Source: Flavobacterium litorale
GTDB lineage: Bacteria > Bacteroidota > Bacteroidia > Flavobacteriales > Flavobacteriaceae
Direction of reading: 5' to 3'
Assembly (NCBI RefSeq): GCF_019613795.1
Contig: NZ_CP080429.1
Span: 1,331,501 to 1,395,500, forward strand
DNA length: 64,000 nucleotides
Shown piece after piece: positions 36,715-46,592 of the stretch. Below the pieces are notes generated by a model. It saw only the letters and a program-made list of their open reading frames with translations, made no database searches and was not told the origin of the DNA. The translations under genes were made by a program, and so were the position numbers. Numbering within the stretch: position 1 is the stretch's first letter; each line of letters starts with the position of its first letter.

Positions 36715-39012
36715 ATGGATTCAATTATGATTTATGTCCCAGCCATAATGGCTGTACTGGGACTTCTTTTTATGGCAGTAAAAAGATCCTGGGTGTTAAA
36801 GCAAGATGCCGGAGATGGTAAGATGAAAGAAATTTCAGACCATATATACGAAGGAGCACTTGCCTTTTTAAAAGCAGAATACAGGCTATTAACGTTGTTT
36901 GTTATAGCAGCCAGTATAGCATTGGCTGCCATTGCCTATTTTGTACCTACTACTGATATACTCATAGTACTAGCCTTTATCGTTGGTGCATTCTTTTCTG
37001 CATTAGCAGGAAATATGGGAATGAAAATAGCCACCAAAACAAATGTACGAACCACACAAGCTGCCCGAACAAGCTTACCGCAGGCACTAAAAGTATCGTT
37101 TGGCGGAGGTACCGTTATGGGGCTTGGTGTTGCTGGGCTAGCCGTACTAGGATTAACAGCCTTTTTTATATTCTTTTTTCACTACTTTATGGAAGGTACT
37201 TGGACGAACACTGCCGATATGACTATTGTATTGGAAACCCTTGCAGGTTTCTCGTTAGGAGCAGAATCTATTGCCTTGTTTGCCCGTGTGGGGGGTGGTA
37301 TATACACTAAAGCAGCCGATGTAGGTGCCGACCTTGTAGGTAAAGTAGAAGCAGGTATACCAGAAGACGACCCGCGTAACCCAGCAACCATTGCCGATAA
37401 CGTAGGCGATAATGTAGGCGATGTAGCAGGTATGGGTGCCGACCTTTTTGGGTCGTACGTAGCAACCGTATTAGCAGCAATGGTTTTAGGAAATTATGTA
37501 TTGCGCGATATTTTAGCAGACAACCCAACCTTTACCGATGCGTTTGGCGGTATAGGTCCTATACTGTTGCCTATGGCAATAGCAGGCTTCGGTATACTGT
37601 TCTCCATAATAGGTACAATGCTTGTTAAAATTAGTAGCAACGATGCTAAAGAGGCACAGGTACAAGGCGCACTAAACGTAGGGAACTGGGTTTCTATTAT
37701 ACTCGTTGCCATTTCGTGTTACTTTTTAATTGATTATATGCTACCCGAGGTTATAAAAATGGAATTTTACGGCGAGGGTGCTAAAGATATATCTTCTATG
37801 CGTGTGTTTTATGCCGCGTTAGTTGGTTTGGTTGTGGGTGGTGTAATATCGTCCGTTACCGAGTATTATACAGGTTTAGGTAAAAAACCAATATTAGCCA
37901 TTGTACAAAAATCCAGTACTGGGGCAGGTACCAATATTATTGCAGGTTTGGCAACAGGTATGGTGTCTACCTTCCCAACCGTGCTGTTATTTGCAGGTGC
38001 TATATGGGCATCGTATGCTTTTGCAGGTTTTTATGGTGTGGCACTAGCAGCATCAGCCATGATGGCTACTACGGCAATGCAATTGGCTATTGATGCTTTT
38101 GGTCCGATATCGGACAACGCTGGAGGTATTGCCGAAATGAGCGAACTCCCCAAAGAAGTACGTACCCGTACCGATATTTTAGACTCTGTAGGAAACACAA
38201 CCGCAGCAACAGGTAAAGGTTTTGCCATTGCTTCGGCAGCATTAACATCATTAGCATTATTTGCAGCCTACGTTACTTTTACGGGGATAGATGGTATTAA
38301 CATCTTTAAAGCACCCGTACTCGCCATGCTATTTGTAGGGGGTATGGTGCCCGTAGTATTCTCCGCACTAGCCATGAATTCGGTAGGTAAAGCAGCTATG
38401 GATATGGTATACGAAGTGCGCAGGCAGTTTAAAGAAATACCAGGTATTATGGAAGGTACTGCAAAACCAGAATACGGTAAATGTGTAGAGATATCTACCA
38501 AAGCCGCATTACGCGAAATGATGCTACCAGGCGTACTTACTATTGGTTTCCCTGTAGCTATAGTGTTACTAGGTGTACTTGTTTACCCCGAAAATAACCA
38601 ACTCGTAGCCGAGATGCTTGGCGGTTATATGGCAGGGGTAACCGTATCGGGTGTACTGTGGGCGGTATTCCAGAATAACGCAGGTGGTGCTTGGGATAAC
38701 GCTAAAAAATCGTTTGAGGCAGGTGTAATGATTAATGGCGAAATGACCTATAAAGGTTCGGATGCGCACAAGGCAGCCGTAACGGGCGATACCGTTGGTG
38801 ACCCATTTAAAGATACCTCAGGACCATCAATGAACATTCTTATTAAGCTAACCTGTCTTATAGGGCTTGTAATAGCACCCATATTGGGCGGACATACGGA
38901 TGAGGTTGAAGATGAAACAAGCCTATTGAACAAAACGGAAAATACTTTAACTGTTGTAGAAAATAGCAATAGTACAGTTGTTACTGATGAAGCTACTTTT
39001 GTAGTGAAATAA
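36715..39012 (+). CDS. hppA: Membrane-bound, ion-translocating pyrophosphatase
   Basis: A 765-residue membrane pyrophosphatase with about 16 helices; ATG 36715 gives the expected first helix (the open frame begins at 36664). PPi-binding motifs are intact: [40 protein letters not shown], and [17 protein letters not shown]. Ala497 in [10 protein letters not shown] marks the K+-dependent class. The gate glutamate usual after DLFGSY in helix 6 is absent, while Glu184 appears in GAESIALF of helix 5, as I recall for the Flavobacterium johnsoniae H+-pumping type. H+ is therefore more likely than Na+, by inference. Confidence 0.95.
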   Translation: MDSIMIYVPAIMAVLGLLFMAVKRSWVLKQDAGDGKMKEISDHIYEGALAFLKAEYRLLTLFVIAASIALAAIAYFVPTTDILIVLAFIVGAFFSALAGNMGMKIATKTNVRTTQAARTSLPQALKVSFGGGTVMGLGVAGLAVLGLTAFFIFFFHYFMEGTWTNTADMTIVLETLAGFSLGAESIALFARVGGGIYTKAADVGADLVGKVEAGIPEDDPRNPATIADNVGDNVGDVAGMGADLFGSYVATVLAAMVLGNYVLRDILADNPTFTDAFGGIGPILLPMAIAGFGILFSIIGTMLVKISSNDAKEAQVQGALNVGNWVSIILVAISCYFLIDYMLPEVIKMEFYGEGAKDISSMRVFYAALVGLVVGGVISSVTEYYTGLGKKPILAIVQKSSTGAGTNIIAGLATGMVSTFPTVLLFAGAIWASYAFAGFYGVALAASAMMATTAMQLAIDAFGPISDNAGGIAEMSELPKEVRTRTDILDSVGNTTAATGKGFAIASAALTSLALFAAYVTFTGIDGINIFKAPVLAMLFVGGMVPVVFSALAMNSVGKAAMDMVYEVRRQFKEIPGIMEGTAKPEYGKCVEISTKAALREMMLPGVLTIGFPVAIVLLGVLVYPENNQLVAEMLGGYMAGVTVSGVLWAVFQNNAGGAWDNAKKSFEAGVMINGEMTYKGSDAHKAAVTGDTVGDPFKDTSGPSMNILIKLTCLIGLVIAPILGGHTDEVEDETSLLNKTENTLTVVENSNSTVVTDEATFVVK

Positions 39013-39041
39013 AAGTAATAAATAATATAAAACAACAAAAC

Positions 39042-39068
39042 AGCCCTGCATTGCAGGGCTTGTTTTTT
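39042..39068 (+). terminator. Intrinsic terminator after hppA
   Basis: An 8-bp GC-rich stem (39042-39049 with 39053-39060), 3-base loop, then TGTTTTTT. It lies 29 bases after the hppA stop. Confidence 0.85.
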
Positions 39069-39134
39069 AGTTTATGAAAAGACTATTATAATTGTGTTTC
39101 AGTATAATTTTTAATATAGGTCTGCAAGTTATTG

Positions 39135-39800
39135 TTACTTGTTAATAAAAGCCATTACAAGTGGATGAATTGCGTTATGATAATTCATAATACAAACAAA
39201 ACCTACCGCATCATCAATATTTTTAATATCGTACAACATTTTATCATTATCACAAGCTATCATTTTATATCTGAAAACTTTAGGATGACCGATAAAATCC
39301 CACTCAGTTTTAAGGTTTAGAAATCTGCGCATAGACTTATTTATTTCTTGTGCTTTTTCGTCTTCTTCGTCACCTTCAGCAATTACAACGATTTTATATT
39401 TCTCAGAAAGTGGTTTGCCATATTTTCCATAAAAAAGACCTTTGAAATTTTTAATATGTAATGATTTTATATCATTATAGCTGAAACTAACTTGAATAGA
39501 TTTACCATTCTCGCATAGAAACAATCTATCTTTCCAATTACTTTTCCTCATTATTGATTTAGCCGCCTTTGCTGTAAGTTCTTTTTTAAGTTCTTCAGAA
39601 TTATTTAAAACTCCAATAACATCTCTAATTTCTTGATCAATCTTTGAGAATAATTCAACATTGCATGTATAACATGCAGGAACAGTTAGGAGGTTCTGTT
39701 TATATTCTTCTGGATATGTGTTAAAAAGATTTTTTGCAGGAATATGTTCTACATGATTAGTTTCATAAGATAATTCAATTCCACAGTTGTAACAATTCAT
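39135..39800 (-). CDS. HNH-like zinc-binding accessory protein, function unknown
   Basis: A 221-residue protein with an N-terminal treble-clef-like module: CYNCG at residues 3-7, VEHIPAKNLF (His-Glu-His) and TVPACYTCN, an arrangement like HNH endonucleases. The rest is a mixed alpha/beta region without motifs I recognise. No signal peptide. The gene is visibly more AT-rich than its neighbours and stands alone between hppA and the kinase gene, which suggests lateral gain. An anti-phage or mobile-element nuclease is possible, but nothing in the sequence proves nuclease activity. Confidence 0.6.
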   Translation of the reverse strand: MNCYNCGIELSYETNHVEHIPAKNLFNTYPEEYKQNLLTVPACYTCNVELFSKIDQEIRDVIGVLNNSEELKKELTAKAAKSIMRKSNWKDRLFLCENGKSIQVSFSYNDIKSLHIKNFKGLFYGKYGKPLSEKYKIVVIAEGDEEDEKAQEINKSMRRFLNLKTEWDFIGHPKVFRYKMIACDNDKMLYDIKNIDDAVGFVCIMNYHNAIHPLVMAFINK

Positions 39801-39843
39801 ATCATAGTTTTATAATCTGATACGTTAGAAAGCTATTAAGTAA

Positions 39844-40458
39844 CTAAAACAACCCGTTTAATTCCGCATCTATTTTATTAATAATGATACCCAAATCTTC
39901 AGGGTTACCCACAAAATCCAGTTTATCCACATCCAGTATAAGTAGCTTTCCTTTATCGTAGCTATGTATCCATGCCTCGTAACGCTCGTTAAGCCGACTT
40001 AGGTAATCTATCGAAATAGAGGTTTCGTACTCGCGCCCACGGCTATGTATTTGCTTTACCAAATTGGGTATGGAGCTACGCAGGTAAATAAGCAAATCGG
40101 GTGCTGCTACAAACCCTTCCATCAGCTCGAATAACGATTTGTAGTTTTTAAAATCCCTATTCGTCATTAACCCCATAGCGTGTAGGTTGGGTGCAAAAAT
40201 ATGCGCATCTTCGTATATCGTTCGGTCCTGTATAATGTTTTTACCACTTTCGCGAATTTGTAGTATTTGATTAAAACGACTATTTAGGAAGTAAATTTGT
40301 AGGTTAAACGACCAGCGTTCCATCTGATGGTAAAAATCATCGAGGTACGGATTGTCAACTACATCTTCATAATGAGGTTCCCACTTAAAGTGTTTCGCCA
40401 ATAGTCCTGTTAAAGTGGTCTTTCCGGCACCAATGTTCCCAGCTACAGCTATATGCAT
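39844..40458 (-). CDS. Deoxynucleoside kinase
   Basis: A 204-residue kinase of the dNK/dGK-dAK family. P-loop GNIGAGKTTLT (residues 7-17), WSFNLQIYFLNSRF, the DRTIYED motif (substrate/catalytic region, equivalent to the DRS motif), and the lid segment with RGREYETSISIDYLSRLNERYEAW. It phosphorylates deoxynucleosides for salvage; whether dA, dG or dC is preferred cannot be read here. It begins at the last base of the upstream exported-protein gene, so the two are probably co-transcribed. Confidence 0.92.
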   Translation of the reverse strand: MHIAVAGNIGAGKTTLTGLLAKHFKWEPHYEDVVDNPYLDDFYHQMERWSFNLQIYFLNSRFNQILQIRESGKNIIQDRTIYEDAHIFAPNLHAMGLMTNRDFKNYKSLFELMEGFVAAPDLLIYLRSSIPNLVKQIHSRGREYETSISIDYLSRLNERYEAWIHSYDKGKLLILDVDKLDFVGNPEDLGIIINKIDAELNGLF

Positions 40459-41258
40459 TATTCAAGTTTTATTTTATAGAGTGTGATTTCGTTCTTTGTA
40501 AAAATAGACAAAATTTGTGCGGTATAGGAAAAATTCACAAAGCTTTTTTCCAGTATTGCTATCTCCTGCAAGCTATTTTTTTCGATGTTGTATAGGTACA
40601 AACCATTATCATTTTGTAGCAGTAATTGTTTGCTATTAATAAGCTGTATTTTTTTAAAAGAGGGTAGCTCTCCTAAAAAACTAACTTTCCCAAATAAATT
40701 TACAGCGTATAAACTATTCGTATCGTCTGCCCAATAAAAGTAATTGTAGCCCGATTGGTAGTATTGTAATGTTTTATTAAACGGCGGTATTAAGGCTTTA
40801 AAAGTTCTTGCATTAACATCGTAAAGCCCTACTTGTTGTGTATTGGTATCGTACACCCATAATCGGTTTTGCGATGCCAACCCGACTGCTTCGGCAAGCA
40901 TAGGCATGGGTAATTCGGAAAAGTTGACCCTGTAGGTTTCGTTAAGCTGATTGTCCAACAACACGGCACTATTAAAGTTTTTATAGAAGAGTACTATTTG
41001 TAGTGGGTTTTGTAAATCAACCCGATGAATATCGCCTAGCGCAATGTTGTTATAATTGTACTTACTGCTTTCGCCTACTTTTGTTTTCTTAAATACATTA
41101 TTACTTATTGTATATTTCCAGCCAAAAGCATCTGTACCAATGTAACGCTCTGTGCTAATAACAATTTTGGATAGCAGCTCGGCAGAAATTGCCTTGCTCT
41201 GCGCTTTTAGCAACATACTTTGGCAACACACAATAATTATAATCAAACGTATTTTCAT
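40458..41258 (-). CDS. Exported protein of unknown function, propeller-like repeats
   Basis: A 266-residue protein with a signal peptide (IRLIIIIVCCQSMLLKAQ). The rest is made of repeated strand patterns with aromatic and Asp-containing turns (for example LWVYDTNTQQVGLYDVNART, LLLQNDNGLYLYNIEKNSL), which suggests a small beta-propeller. No catalytic motif seen. Similar genes precede the deoxynucleoside kinase in other flavobacteria as far as I recall, so this is probably a conserved but uncharacterised family. It overlaps the kinase gene by one base. Confidence 0.6.
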   Translation of the reverse strand: MKIRLIIIIVCCQSMLLKAQSKAISAELLSKIVISTERYIGTDAFGWKYTISNNVFKKTKVGESSKYNYNNIALGDIHRVDLQNPLQIVLFYKNFNSAVLLDNQLNETYRVNFSELPMPMLAEAVGLASQNRLWVYDTNTQQVGLYDVNARTFKALIPPFNKTLQYYQSGYNYFYWADDTNSLYAVNLFGKVSFLGELPSFKKIQLINSKQLLLQNDNGLYLYNIEKNSLQEIAILEKSFVNFSYTAQILSIFTKNEITLYKIKLE

Positions 41259-41435
41259 GTACTTATAAAACTTAACTCTAATACCTTTAGTGTATAAAAG
41301 TACTAATTACATTGTATATGCATGTATTGTTATGTTACGATTGCACATTAATTAACTTAAAGGAGCATTTTTATTAAAAATCAATGTAACTAAATCGCTT
41401 TTCAATAGTCTAAACAGTATAAAAACAATACCATT

Positions 41436-42329
41436 ATGAATAAGATTACCTTTTTACTACTAGTTTTTTTAAGCAATATAACGTTATACGCTCAGGATTT
41501 TCAGGGTATGGCAGTATACGAATCCAAAACCAGCATTGGCGATGATATGATGAAAATGCGAGGAGGAAAGGAAATGACCCCTGAAATAAAAAAGATGATA
41601 GAAGAGCGTGTGAAAAAGATGCTTGAAAAAACATTTATACTAAATTTTAACGCAACAGAATCGGTATACCAAGAGGAAGAAAAATTAGACGGACCCAATC
41701 AGGGTAATGGCATGATGAAGATGATGATGTCTGCCGTTACGGGCGGTCAAGGCAAACACTATAAAAACATAAAAGATAAAACACTACTTATTGAAAAAGA
41801 GATTTTTGGTAAAGAATTTCTAGTTTCGGATACGTTGCCAAAAATAGTTTGGAAGATGGAAGGGGAAAGCCGAAAAATAGGAAACTATACGTGCTACAAA
41901 GCAACGGCATTGGTACCTGTAGACAAATCGAACATGATGAATTATCGTCCCAAAGAAGGAGTGGAGGAAAAGCTAAAAGACAAAACAGATGAGGAGTTGG
42001 GTAAAACCAACTTTATGGATATGGTAGAGGCACCAAAAGATAAAACTATAACCGCTTGGTATGCACCCGAAATACCCGTTAGCCAAGGACCCGAAAACTA
42101 TTGGGGTTTACCAGGTTTAATACTAGAAGTATCTGATGGGAAAACTACAATGTTATGCTCCAAAGTAGTGCTTAATGTAAAAGATAAAAAGGATATAAAG
42201 GCACCCAAAAAAGGTAAAAAAGTTACACAAGCCGAGTTTGAAGAAATTATGCTTAAAAAAATGCAAGAACTACAACAAATGTACGGTGGTTCAGGCAAAG
42301 GGCGCTCAGGCATGCGCATCGGTGGCTAA
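41436..42329 (+). CDS. GLPGLI family protein
   Basis: A 297-residue exported protein: signal peptide ending near LYAQ, then a Met- and Lys-rich region, and the defining motif YWGLPGLILEVSDG near residues 225-238. The GLPGLI family is widespread in Bacteroidota and is nearly always followed by a TonB-type outer-membrane barrel, as here (56-base gap). The C-terminal tail is rich in Lys, Met, Gly and Arg. The molecular role is unknown; a partner of the following barrel at the outer membrane is a fair inference. Confidence 0.9.
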   Translation: MNKITFLLLVFLSNITLYAQDFQGMAVYESKTSIGDDMMKMRGGKEMTPEIKKMIEERVKKMLEKTFILNFNATESVYQEEEKLDGPNQGNGMMKMMMSAVTGGQGKHYKNIKDKTLLIEKEIFGKEFLVSDTLPKIVWKMEGESRKIGNYTCYKATALVPVDKSNMMNYRPKEGVEEKLKDKTDEELGKTNFMDMVEAPKDKTITAWYAPEIPVSQGPENYWGLPGLILEVSDGKTTMLCSKVVLNVKDKKDIKAPKKGKKVTQAEFEEIMLKKMQELQQMYGGSGKGRSGMRIGG

Positions 42330-42385
42330 TATTTACCCTAATTTATACACATCCGAATACATAACTCTTGTAACACAAACGCTAC

Positions 42386-45139
42386 ATGATCCGATTTTTT
42401 ATACCCTTTTTGTTGCTGTTTTCGGCAATAACTTTTGCACAAAATATACGGCTACAAGGTGTAATTAAAGACCCTGATGGTATTAACCTAGAAATGGCAA
42501 ACGTAATGGCTATAGATAAAGAAACCAATGCCATGGAAGCCTACGCAATAACAAACGATGCGGGTAAATATCAACTATCCTTAAAAGCCAATACCACCTA
42601 TATTATTAAAGTCAGTTACATTGGTTATACCACTTTTGAAGAAGAGTTTACTACAGGTAAGGAAGATAGTACTAAAGATGTTGTACTTGCCGAGGGGGTT
42701 GAGTTAGAGGAGTTAGAGATAGTACACGAAATGCCCGTGAGTATAAAAGGGGATACAATAGTGTACAACGCCGATTCGTTTACCAATGGCTCTGAGCGTA
42801 AGCTGGAAGACGTGCTTAAAAAATTACCTGGTGTTGAAGTAAACGACGATGGCGAAGTAGAGGTAGAAGGCAAAAAAGTAGGCAAGCTAATGGTAGAGGG
42901 CAAAGACTTTTTTGATGGCGACACTAAGCTTGGCGTACAAAACATACCTGCCGATGCTGTAAGTAAAGTAGAAGTACTCCGAAATTATAGTGAGGTAGAC
43001 CAATTGCGTGGGGTACAGAATAACGAAGATAACCTTGCTATGAATATAAAACTAAAAGATGGCATGAAAAACTTTTGGTTTGGTAACATAAACGCTGGCG
43101 GCGGCGAGGGCGATGGTGAGCGTTATGTAGTAGCCCCAAAAATATTTTATTATAATCCAAAATACACGCTAAACTTTATTGGTAACCTAAACAACACAGG
43201 AGAATTACCACTTACTACGCAAGACTATTTTAAACTTACGGGAGGCTTTCGTAATATAATGCAGCGGGGCGGAACATCATTAAATATAAGTTCCAATAGT
43301 CTTGGCTTGTCGTTAATGCGGAATAACAGAGCTAAGGAGATAGAAACCAAATTTGGAGCAGCCAACTTTAGTTATAACCCAACCGAAACGCTAACATTGA
43401 GTGGTTTTGCCATTATCAACTCAAGTGATACCGAGATGGAAACCATAAACCGTACGGTATTGTTAGATACAGAAACGGGCGAACCTGAAACCATACAGGA
43501 TGTAGAGGAAACAGCATTACAACGCAACCAATTCGCTCTTGTAAAAATGAGTTCTACCTACAAGCCCAATCAAAACCTACAATTTGATTACGATTTTTTA
43601 TTAAAAACATCCAACCAAGACGAAGCCAATTCATTATTATCTACCGTTACTCCCGAAACAGAACAGAGTCAGGATGTTTTTACCGATAAAGAGCAGCAAC
43701 CTTTCTCATTCAACCAAAACATAAACTTATATTATACACTTAACGATGATAATATTTTTGCTTTCGAAGCGCAACACTTGTATCAGGACGAAGACCCTTT
43801 GTACAGTGCCAATTTAGGTAACAACCCATTTCCTGATGTTGCAGGAACCGACCCTTCACTGTCGTTGGGGCTATTACCCGCTAATCGTTACAATATTACC
43901 CAAAACAGTTTTGTAACCACTAATAAGCTCGATGCAAAACTGGACTACTATTACATGGTTACCCCTAAAAGTAGCCTAAATATTACGCTGGGTAATACTT
44001 ATTCGTATCAAAACTACAATACATCCATGTTTCAGTTGTTAGACGATGGTACCACAAACGATATGAACGATACTACCGATAATGATGTTAACTATGTATT
44101 TAACGATACTTTTTTAGGAGTGCACTACCGCTTTATAAAGGGTAAATTTGAGTTTAACCCAGGTGTAACACTCCACAATTATACTACTTACAACGAGCAA
44201 TTGGGTACTAAAACAAGCAATGATTTTGTAACGGTACTACCCGATGTTTTTGTACAGTTTCAGATTAAAAAAATGGAACGTTTAATTTATAACTATACCA
44301 TGACAGCAAACTTTACGGATGCCTCCGATTTTGCCAGAGGGCTGGTATTACGAAATTATAAATCCTTATTTCAGGGTAATCCAGAGTTGGATAATGGATT
44401 GTATCAAAACCACTCACTAACCTATTTTAGGTACGATATGTTCAATTTTACGCAGTTATACGGTAATGTTACATATACGCACCAAACCGATGCTATAAAA
44501 AGCTTGTCATCGTTTGCTGGTATTAATCAGGTAGGTACATTGGCAAATTCTCCATTTGCTGATGAGAATTTAATAGCTTCGGCTGGGTATAACAGGAGTT
44601 TTGCCCGTTTTTACAAAGCAGGTGTTAATGCTAACGTAAGCTGGAGCAAGTTTAATAACTTTAGGAATGATGATATAAGCACAACTGAACCTGCAACGAT
44701 TGAAAATGCTACTAGGCAGGTTAACGAGCAGTTTACCCAAAATTACAGAGCAAGTTTTTCTACAAACTATCAAGAAGTTCCTAACATAGAGGTAGGGTAT
44801 GGTTATAGTGTTAACGATTATGCTGATAGTAAGTTTTACACCGAAAGCCCTTTTGCGAACCTAAATTATTTCTTTTGGGATGCCTTTACCGTTAGGGTTG
44901 ATTATGAGTACAATCACTACTACAATAGCGATGGTACATCGGATAACGAATACGACTTTTTAAATGCCGATATAATGTACCGCCAAAAAGATAGCCATTG
45001 GGAGTTTAAAGTAAGCGGTACCAACCTGTTAAACACTACATCACTTAACGACGATAGTTTTAATCAGTTCTCTACCTATACATCGCGTTATACGGTACAA
45101 CCCCGCTATTTGTTATTTACGGTTAGGTATAATTTGTAA
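42386..45139 (+). CDS. TonB-dependent-receptor-like outer-membrane beta-barrel protein
   Basis: A 917-residue outer-membrane protein: signal peptide IRFFIPFLLLFSAITFAQ, a CarboxypepD_reg-like domain (about 22-105), a plug-like region (about 110-220, with YNADSFTNGSERKLEDVLKKLPGVEV and GVQNIPADAVSKVEVLRNYSEVDQ), and a large barrel (OMP_b-brl_3 type) ending in RYLLFTVRYNL. I see no clear TonB box. It is the standard partner of GLPGLI proteins; the substrate is unknown. A bidirectional terminator follows. Confidence 0.9.
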   Translation: MIRFFIPFLLLFSAITFAQNIRLQGVIKDPDGINLEMANVMAIDKETNAMEAYAITNDAGKYQLSLKANTTYIIKVSYIGYTTFEEEFTTGKEDSTKDVVLAEGVELEELEIVHEMPVSIKGDTIVYNADSFTNGSERKLEDVLKKLPGVEVNDDGEVEVEGKKVGKLMVEGKDFFDGDTKLGVQNIPADAVSKVEVLRNYSEVDQLRGVQNNEDNLAMNIKLKDGMKNFWFGNINAGGGEGDGERYVVAPKIFYYNPKYTLNFIGNLNNTGELPLTTQDYFKLTGGFRNIMQRGGTSLNISSNSLGLSLMRNNRAKEIETKFGAANFSYNPTETLTLSGFAIINSSDTEMETINRTVLLDTETGEPETIQDVEETALQRNQFALVKMSSTYKPNQNLQFDYDFLLKTSNQDEANSLLSTVTPETEQSQDVFTDKEQQPFSFNQNINLYYTLNDDNIFAFEAQHLYQDEDPLYSANLGNNPFPDVAGTDPSLSLGLLPANRYNITQNSFVTTNKLDAKLDYYYMVTPKSSLNITLGNTYSYQNYNTSMFQLLDDGTTNDMNDTTDNDVNYVFNDTFLGVHYRFIKGKFEFNPGVTLHNYTTYNEQLGTKTSNDFVTVLPDVFVQFQIKKMERLIYNYTMTANFTDASDFARGLVLRNYKSLFQGNPELDNGLYQNHSLTYFRYDMFNFTQLYGNVTYTHQTDAIKSLSSFAGINQVGTLANSPFADENLIASAGYNRSFARFYKAGVNANVSWSKFNNFRNDDISTTEPATIENATRQVNEQFTQNYRASFSTNYQEVPNIEVGYGYSVNDYADSKFYTESPFANLNYFFWDAFTVRVDYEYNHYYNSDGTSDNEYDFLNADIMYRQKDSHWEFKVSGTNLLNTTSLNDDSFNQFSTYTSRYTVQPRYLLFTVRYNL

Positions 45140-45165
45140 AACCTCAATTAATTCTGTGTATCATT

Positions 45166-45198
45166 AAAAAAGCCTATCCAAACAAGATAGGCTTTTTT
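45166..45198. terminator. Bidirectional terminator between the barrel gene and metK
   Basis: A perfect 13-bp inverted repeat (45166-45178 and 45186-45198) with 7-base loop. The outer ends are six A and six T, so it gives a T-run in both directions. The two flanking genes converge on it. Confidence 0.9.
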
Positions 45199-45207
45199 AA
45201 TACGGTA

Positions 45208-46458
45208 TTATAATCCAAAGGCTTTTTTAACCTCATCTACATAATCTAACTTTTCCCAAGTAAACAATTCAACATCCATTGTTTTTTGCTCTCCACTGGG
45301 TGCTGTAAACGTTTTGGTAACCGTTTCGGGTTTGCGTCCCATGTGTCCGTAGGCAGCCGTTTCGCTATAAATAGGATTTCTTAATTTTAAACGCTGCTCT
45401 ATAAAATAAGGGCGCATATCAAAAATAGATTCTACTTTTTTAGCAATTTCCCCATTGGTTAGGCTTACTTTGCTACTACCATACGTATCAATAAAAATAC
45501 CCATAGGTTTAGCCACACCAATAGCGTACGATACTTGTACCAATATTTCGTTGGCAACCCCAGCAGCAACCAAGTTTTTGGCAATGTGGCGTGTGGCATA
45601 AGCAGCACTTCGGTCAACCTTACTAGGGTCTTTACCCGAAAAAGCACCACCACCATGTGCACCTTTACCACCGTAGGTATCTACAATAATTTTACGTCCT
45701 GTAAGCCCTGTATCGCCATGTGGTCCGCCAATTACAAAAATACCCGTTGGGTTAATATGGTAGTTAATAGCATCGTTAAACAAATGTGCGTATTGCGGAT
45801 TGTTTTTTATAATACGCGGAATAAGGATTTCTTTAATATCCCTTTCTATTTTGGCTAGCATTGTAGCCTCGTCAGCAAAATCGTCATGCTGTGTAGAAAT
45901 TACAATAGCATCAATACGTATTGGTTTGTTATTATCGTCGTACTCTAGCGTTACCTGGCTTTTAGCATCAGGGCGCAGGTACGTAATTTCGTTGTTCTCT
46001 CTGCGCAAAGCAGCAAGTTCTTGTAACAATTTGTGCGATAAGTTTAATGCCAACGGCATATAATCTTCCGTTTCGTTGGTAGCATAACCAAACATCATTC
46101 CTTGGTCGCCTGCACCTTGCTCTTCTTTGCTTTTTCGGTCAACTCCCTGATTGATATCTTTAGATTGTTCGTGTATTGCCGATAGTACACCGCACGAGCT
46201 TGCATCAAACATATATTCACTTTTGGTATAACCAATTTTATGTATAACCTCTCGTGTTATTTGTTGTACATCAAGGTAAGTTTCCGATTTTACTTCGCCT
46301 GCCAGTATTACCTGTCCTGTAGTTACTAAAGTTTCGCAAGCTACTTTCGAATCAGGATCGAAAGCTAAAAAATTATCGATTAACGCATCGGAAATCTGGT
46401 CAGCTATTTTATCAGGATGCCCTTCGCTCACTGATTCTGACGTAAATAAATATGCCAT
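45208..46458 (-). CDS. metK: S-adenosylmethionine synthase
   Basis: A 416-residue MAT that makes SAM from methionine and ATP. Signature regions: [36 protein letters not shown], the second hexapeptide-like [20 protein letters not shown], and [11 protein letters not shown]. Slightly longer than E. coli MetK (384) because of an insertion near residues 165-210, as in other Bacteroidota. A SAM-II riboswitch-like element lies in its 5' leader, so the product of the enzyme probably represses its own synthesis. Confidence 0.97.
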   Translation of the reverse strand: MAYLFTSESVSEGHPDKIADQISDALIDNFLAFDPDSKVACETLVTTGQVILAGEVKSETYLDVQQITREVIHKIGYTKSEYMFDASSCGVLSAIHEQSKDINQGVDRKSKEEQGAGDQGMMFGYATNETEDYMPLALNLSHKLLQELAALRRENNEITYLRPDAKSQVTLEYDDNNKPIRIDAIVISTQHDDFADEATMLAKIERDIKEILIPRIIKNNPQYAHLFNDAINYHINPTGIFVIGGPHGDTGLTGRKIIVDTYGGKGAHGGGAFSGKDPSKVDRSAAYATRHIAKNLVAAGVANEILVQVSYAIGVAKPMGIFIDTYGSSKVSLTNGEIAKKVESIFDMRPYFIEQRLKLRNPIYSETAAYGHMGRKPETVTKTFTAPSGEQKTMDVELFTWEKLDYVDEVKKAFGL

Positions 46459-46478
46459 AAATTAATTTAAAGTTAGTA

Positions 46479-46510
46479 GAGGAAAGTGGTGTGCAACTTG
46501 TAAGCTAAAG
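46479..46510 (-). promoter_or_regulatory. Sequence able to compete with the metK riboswitch aptamer
   Basis: Between the aptamer and the metK start, two segments are complementary to aptamer parts: CTTTAGC (46510-46504) to the conserved GCTAAAG (46532-46526), and CTTTCCTC (46486-46479) to GAGGAAAG (46571-46564). A TACAA/TTGTA pair lies between them. All nest into one alternative fold that excludes the aptamer pseudoknot, as expected of a riboswitch expression platform. Confidence 0.65.
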
Positions 46511-46519
46511 GGGGAGAGT

Positions 46520-46573
46520 ATCCTGCTTTAGCATTTTTTAGTGAGGTTGCAATCAGTACAAATCTTTCCTCGT
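46520..46573 (-). ncRNA. SAM-II-like riboswitch in the metK leader
   Basis: On the minus strand the leader reads GAGGAAAGATTTGTACTG, then ATTGCAACCTC, ACTAAAAAAT and GCTAAAGCAGG. This follows the SAM-II (metA motif) layout: P1 5' strand, GATTT, ATTGCAA next to the P1 3' strand, an A-rich linker, then GCTAAA. P1 is GAGG (46571-46568) with CCTC (46546-46543). GTACTG can pair with CAG-GA-TAC at the 3' end to make the pseudoknot. Recognition is by eye against the remembered consensus; a covariance-model search would confirm it. Confidence 0.82.
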
Positions 46574-46584
46574 AATTTGTGCAA

Positions 46585-46592
46585 CAAATGTA
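46585..46592 (-). promoter_or_regulatory. -7 box for metK
   Basis: Minus strand TACATTTG fits TAnnTTTG and lies 14 bases upstream of the riboswitch, so the transcript would start directly before the aptamer. No -33 TTG at normal spacing. Confidence 0.45.
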
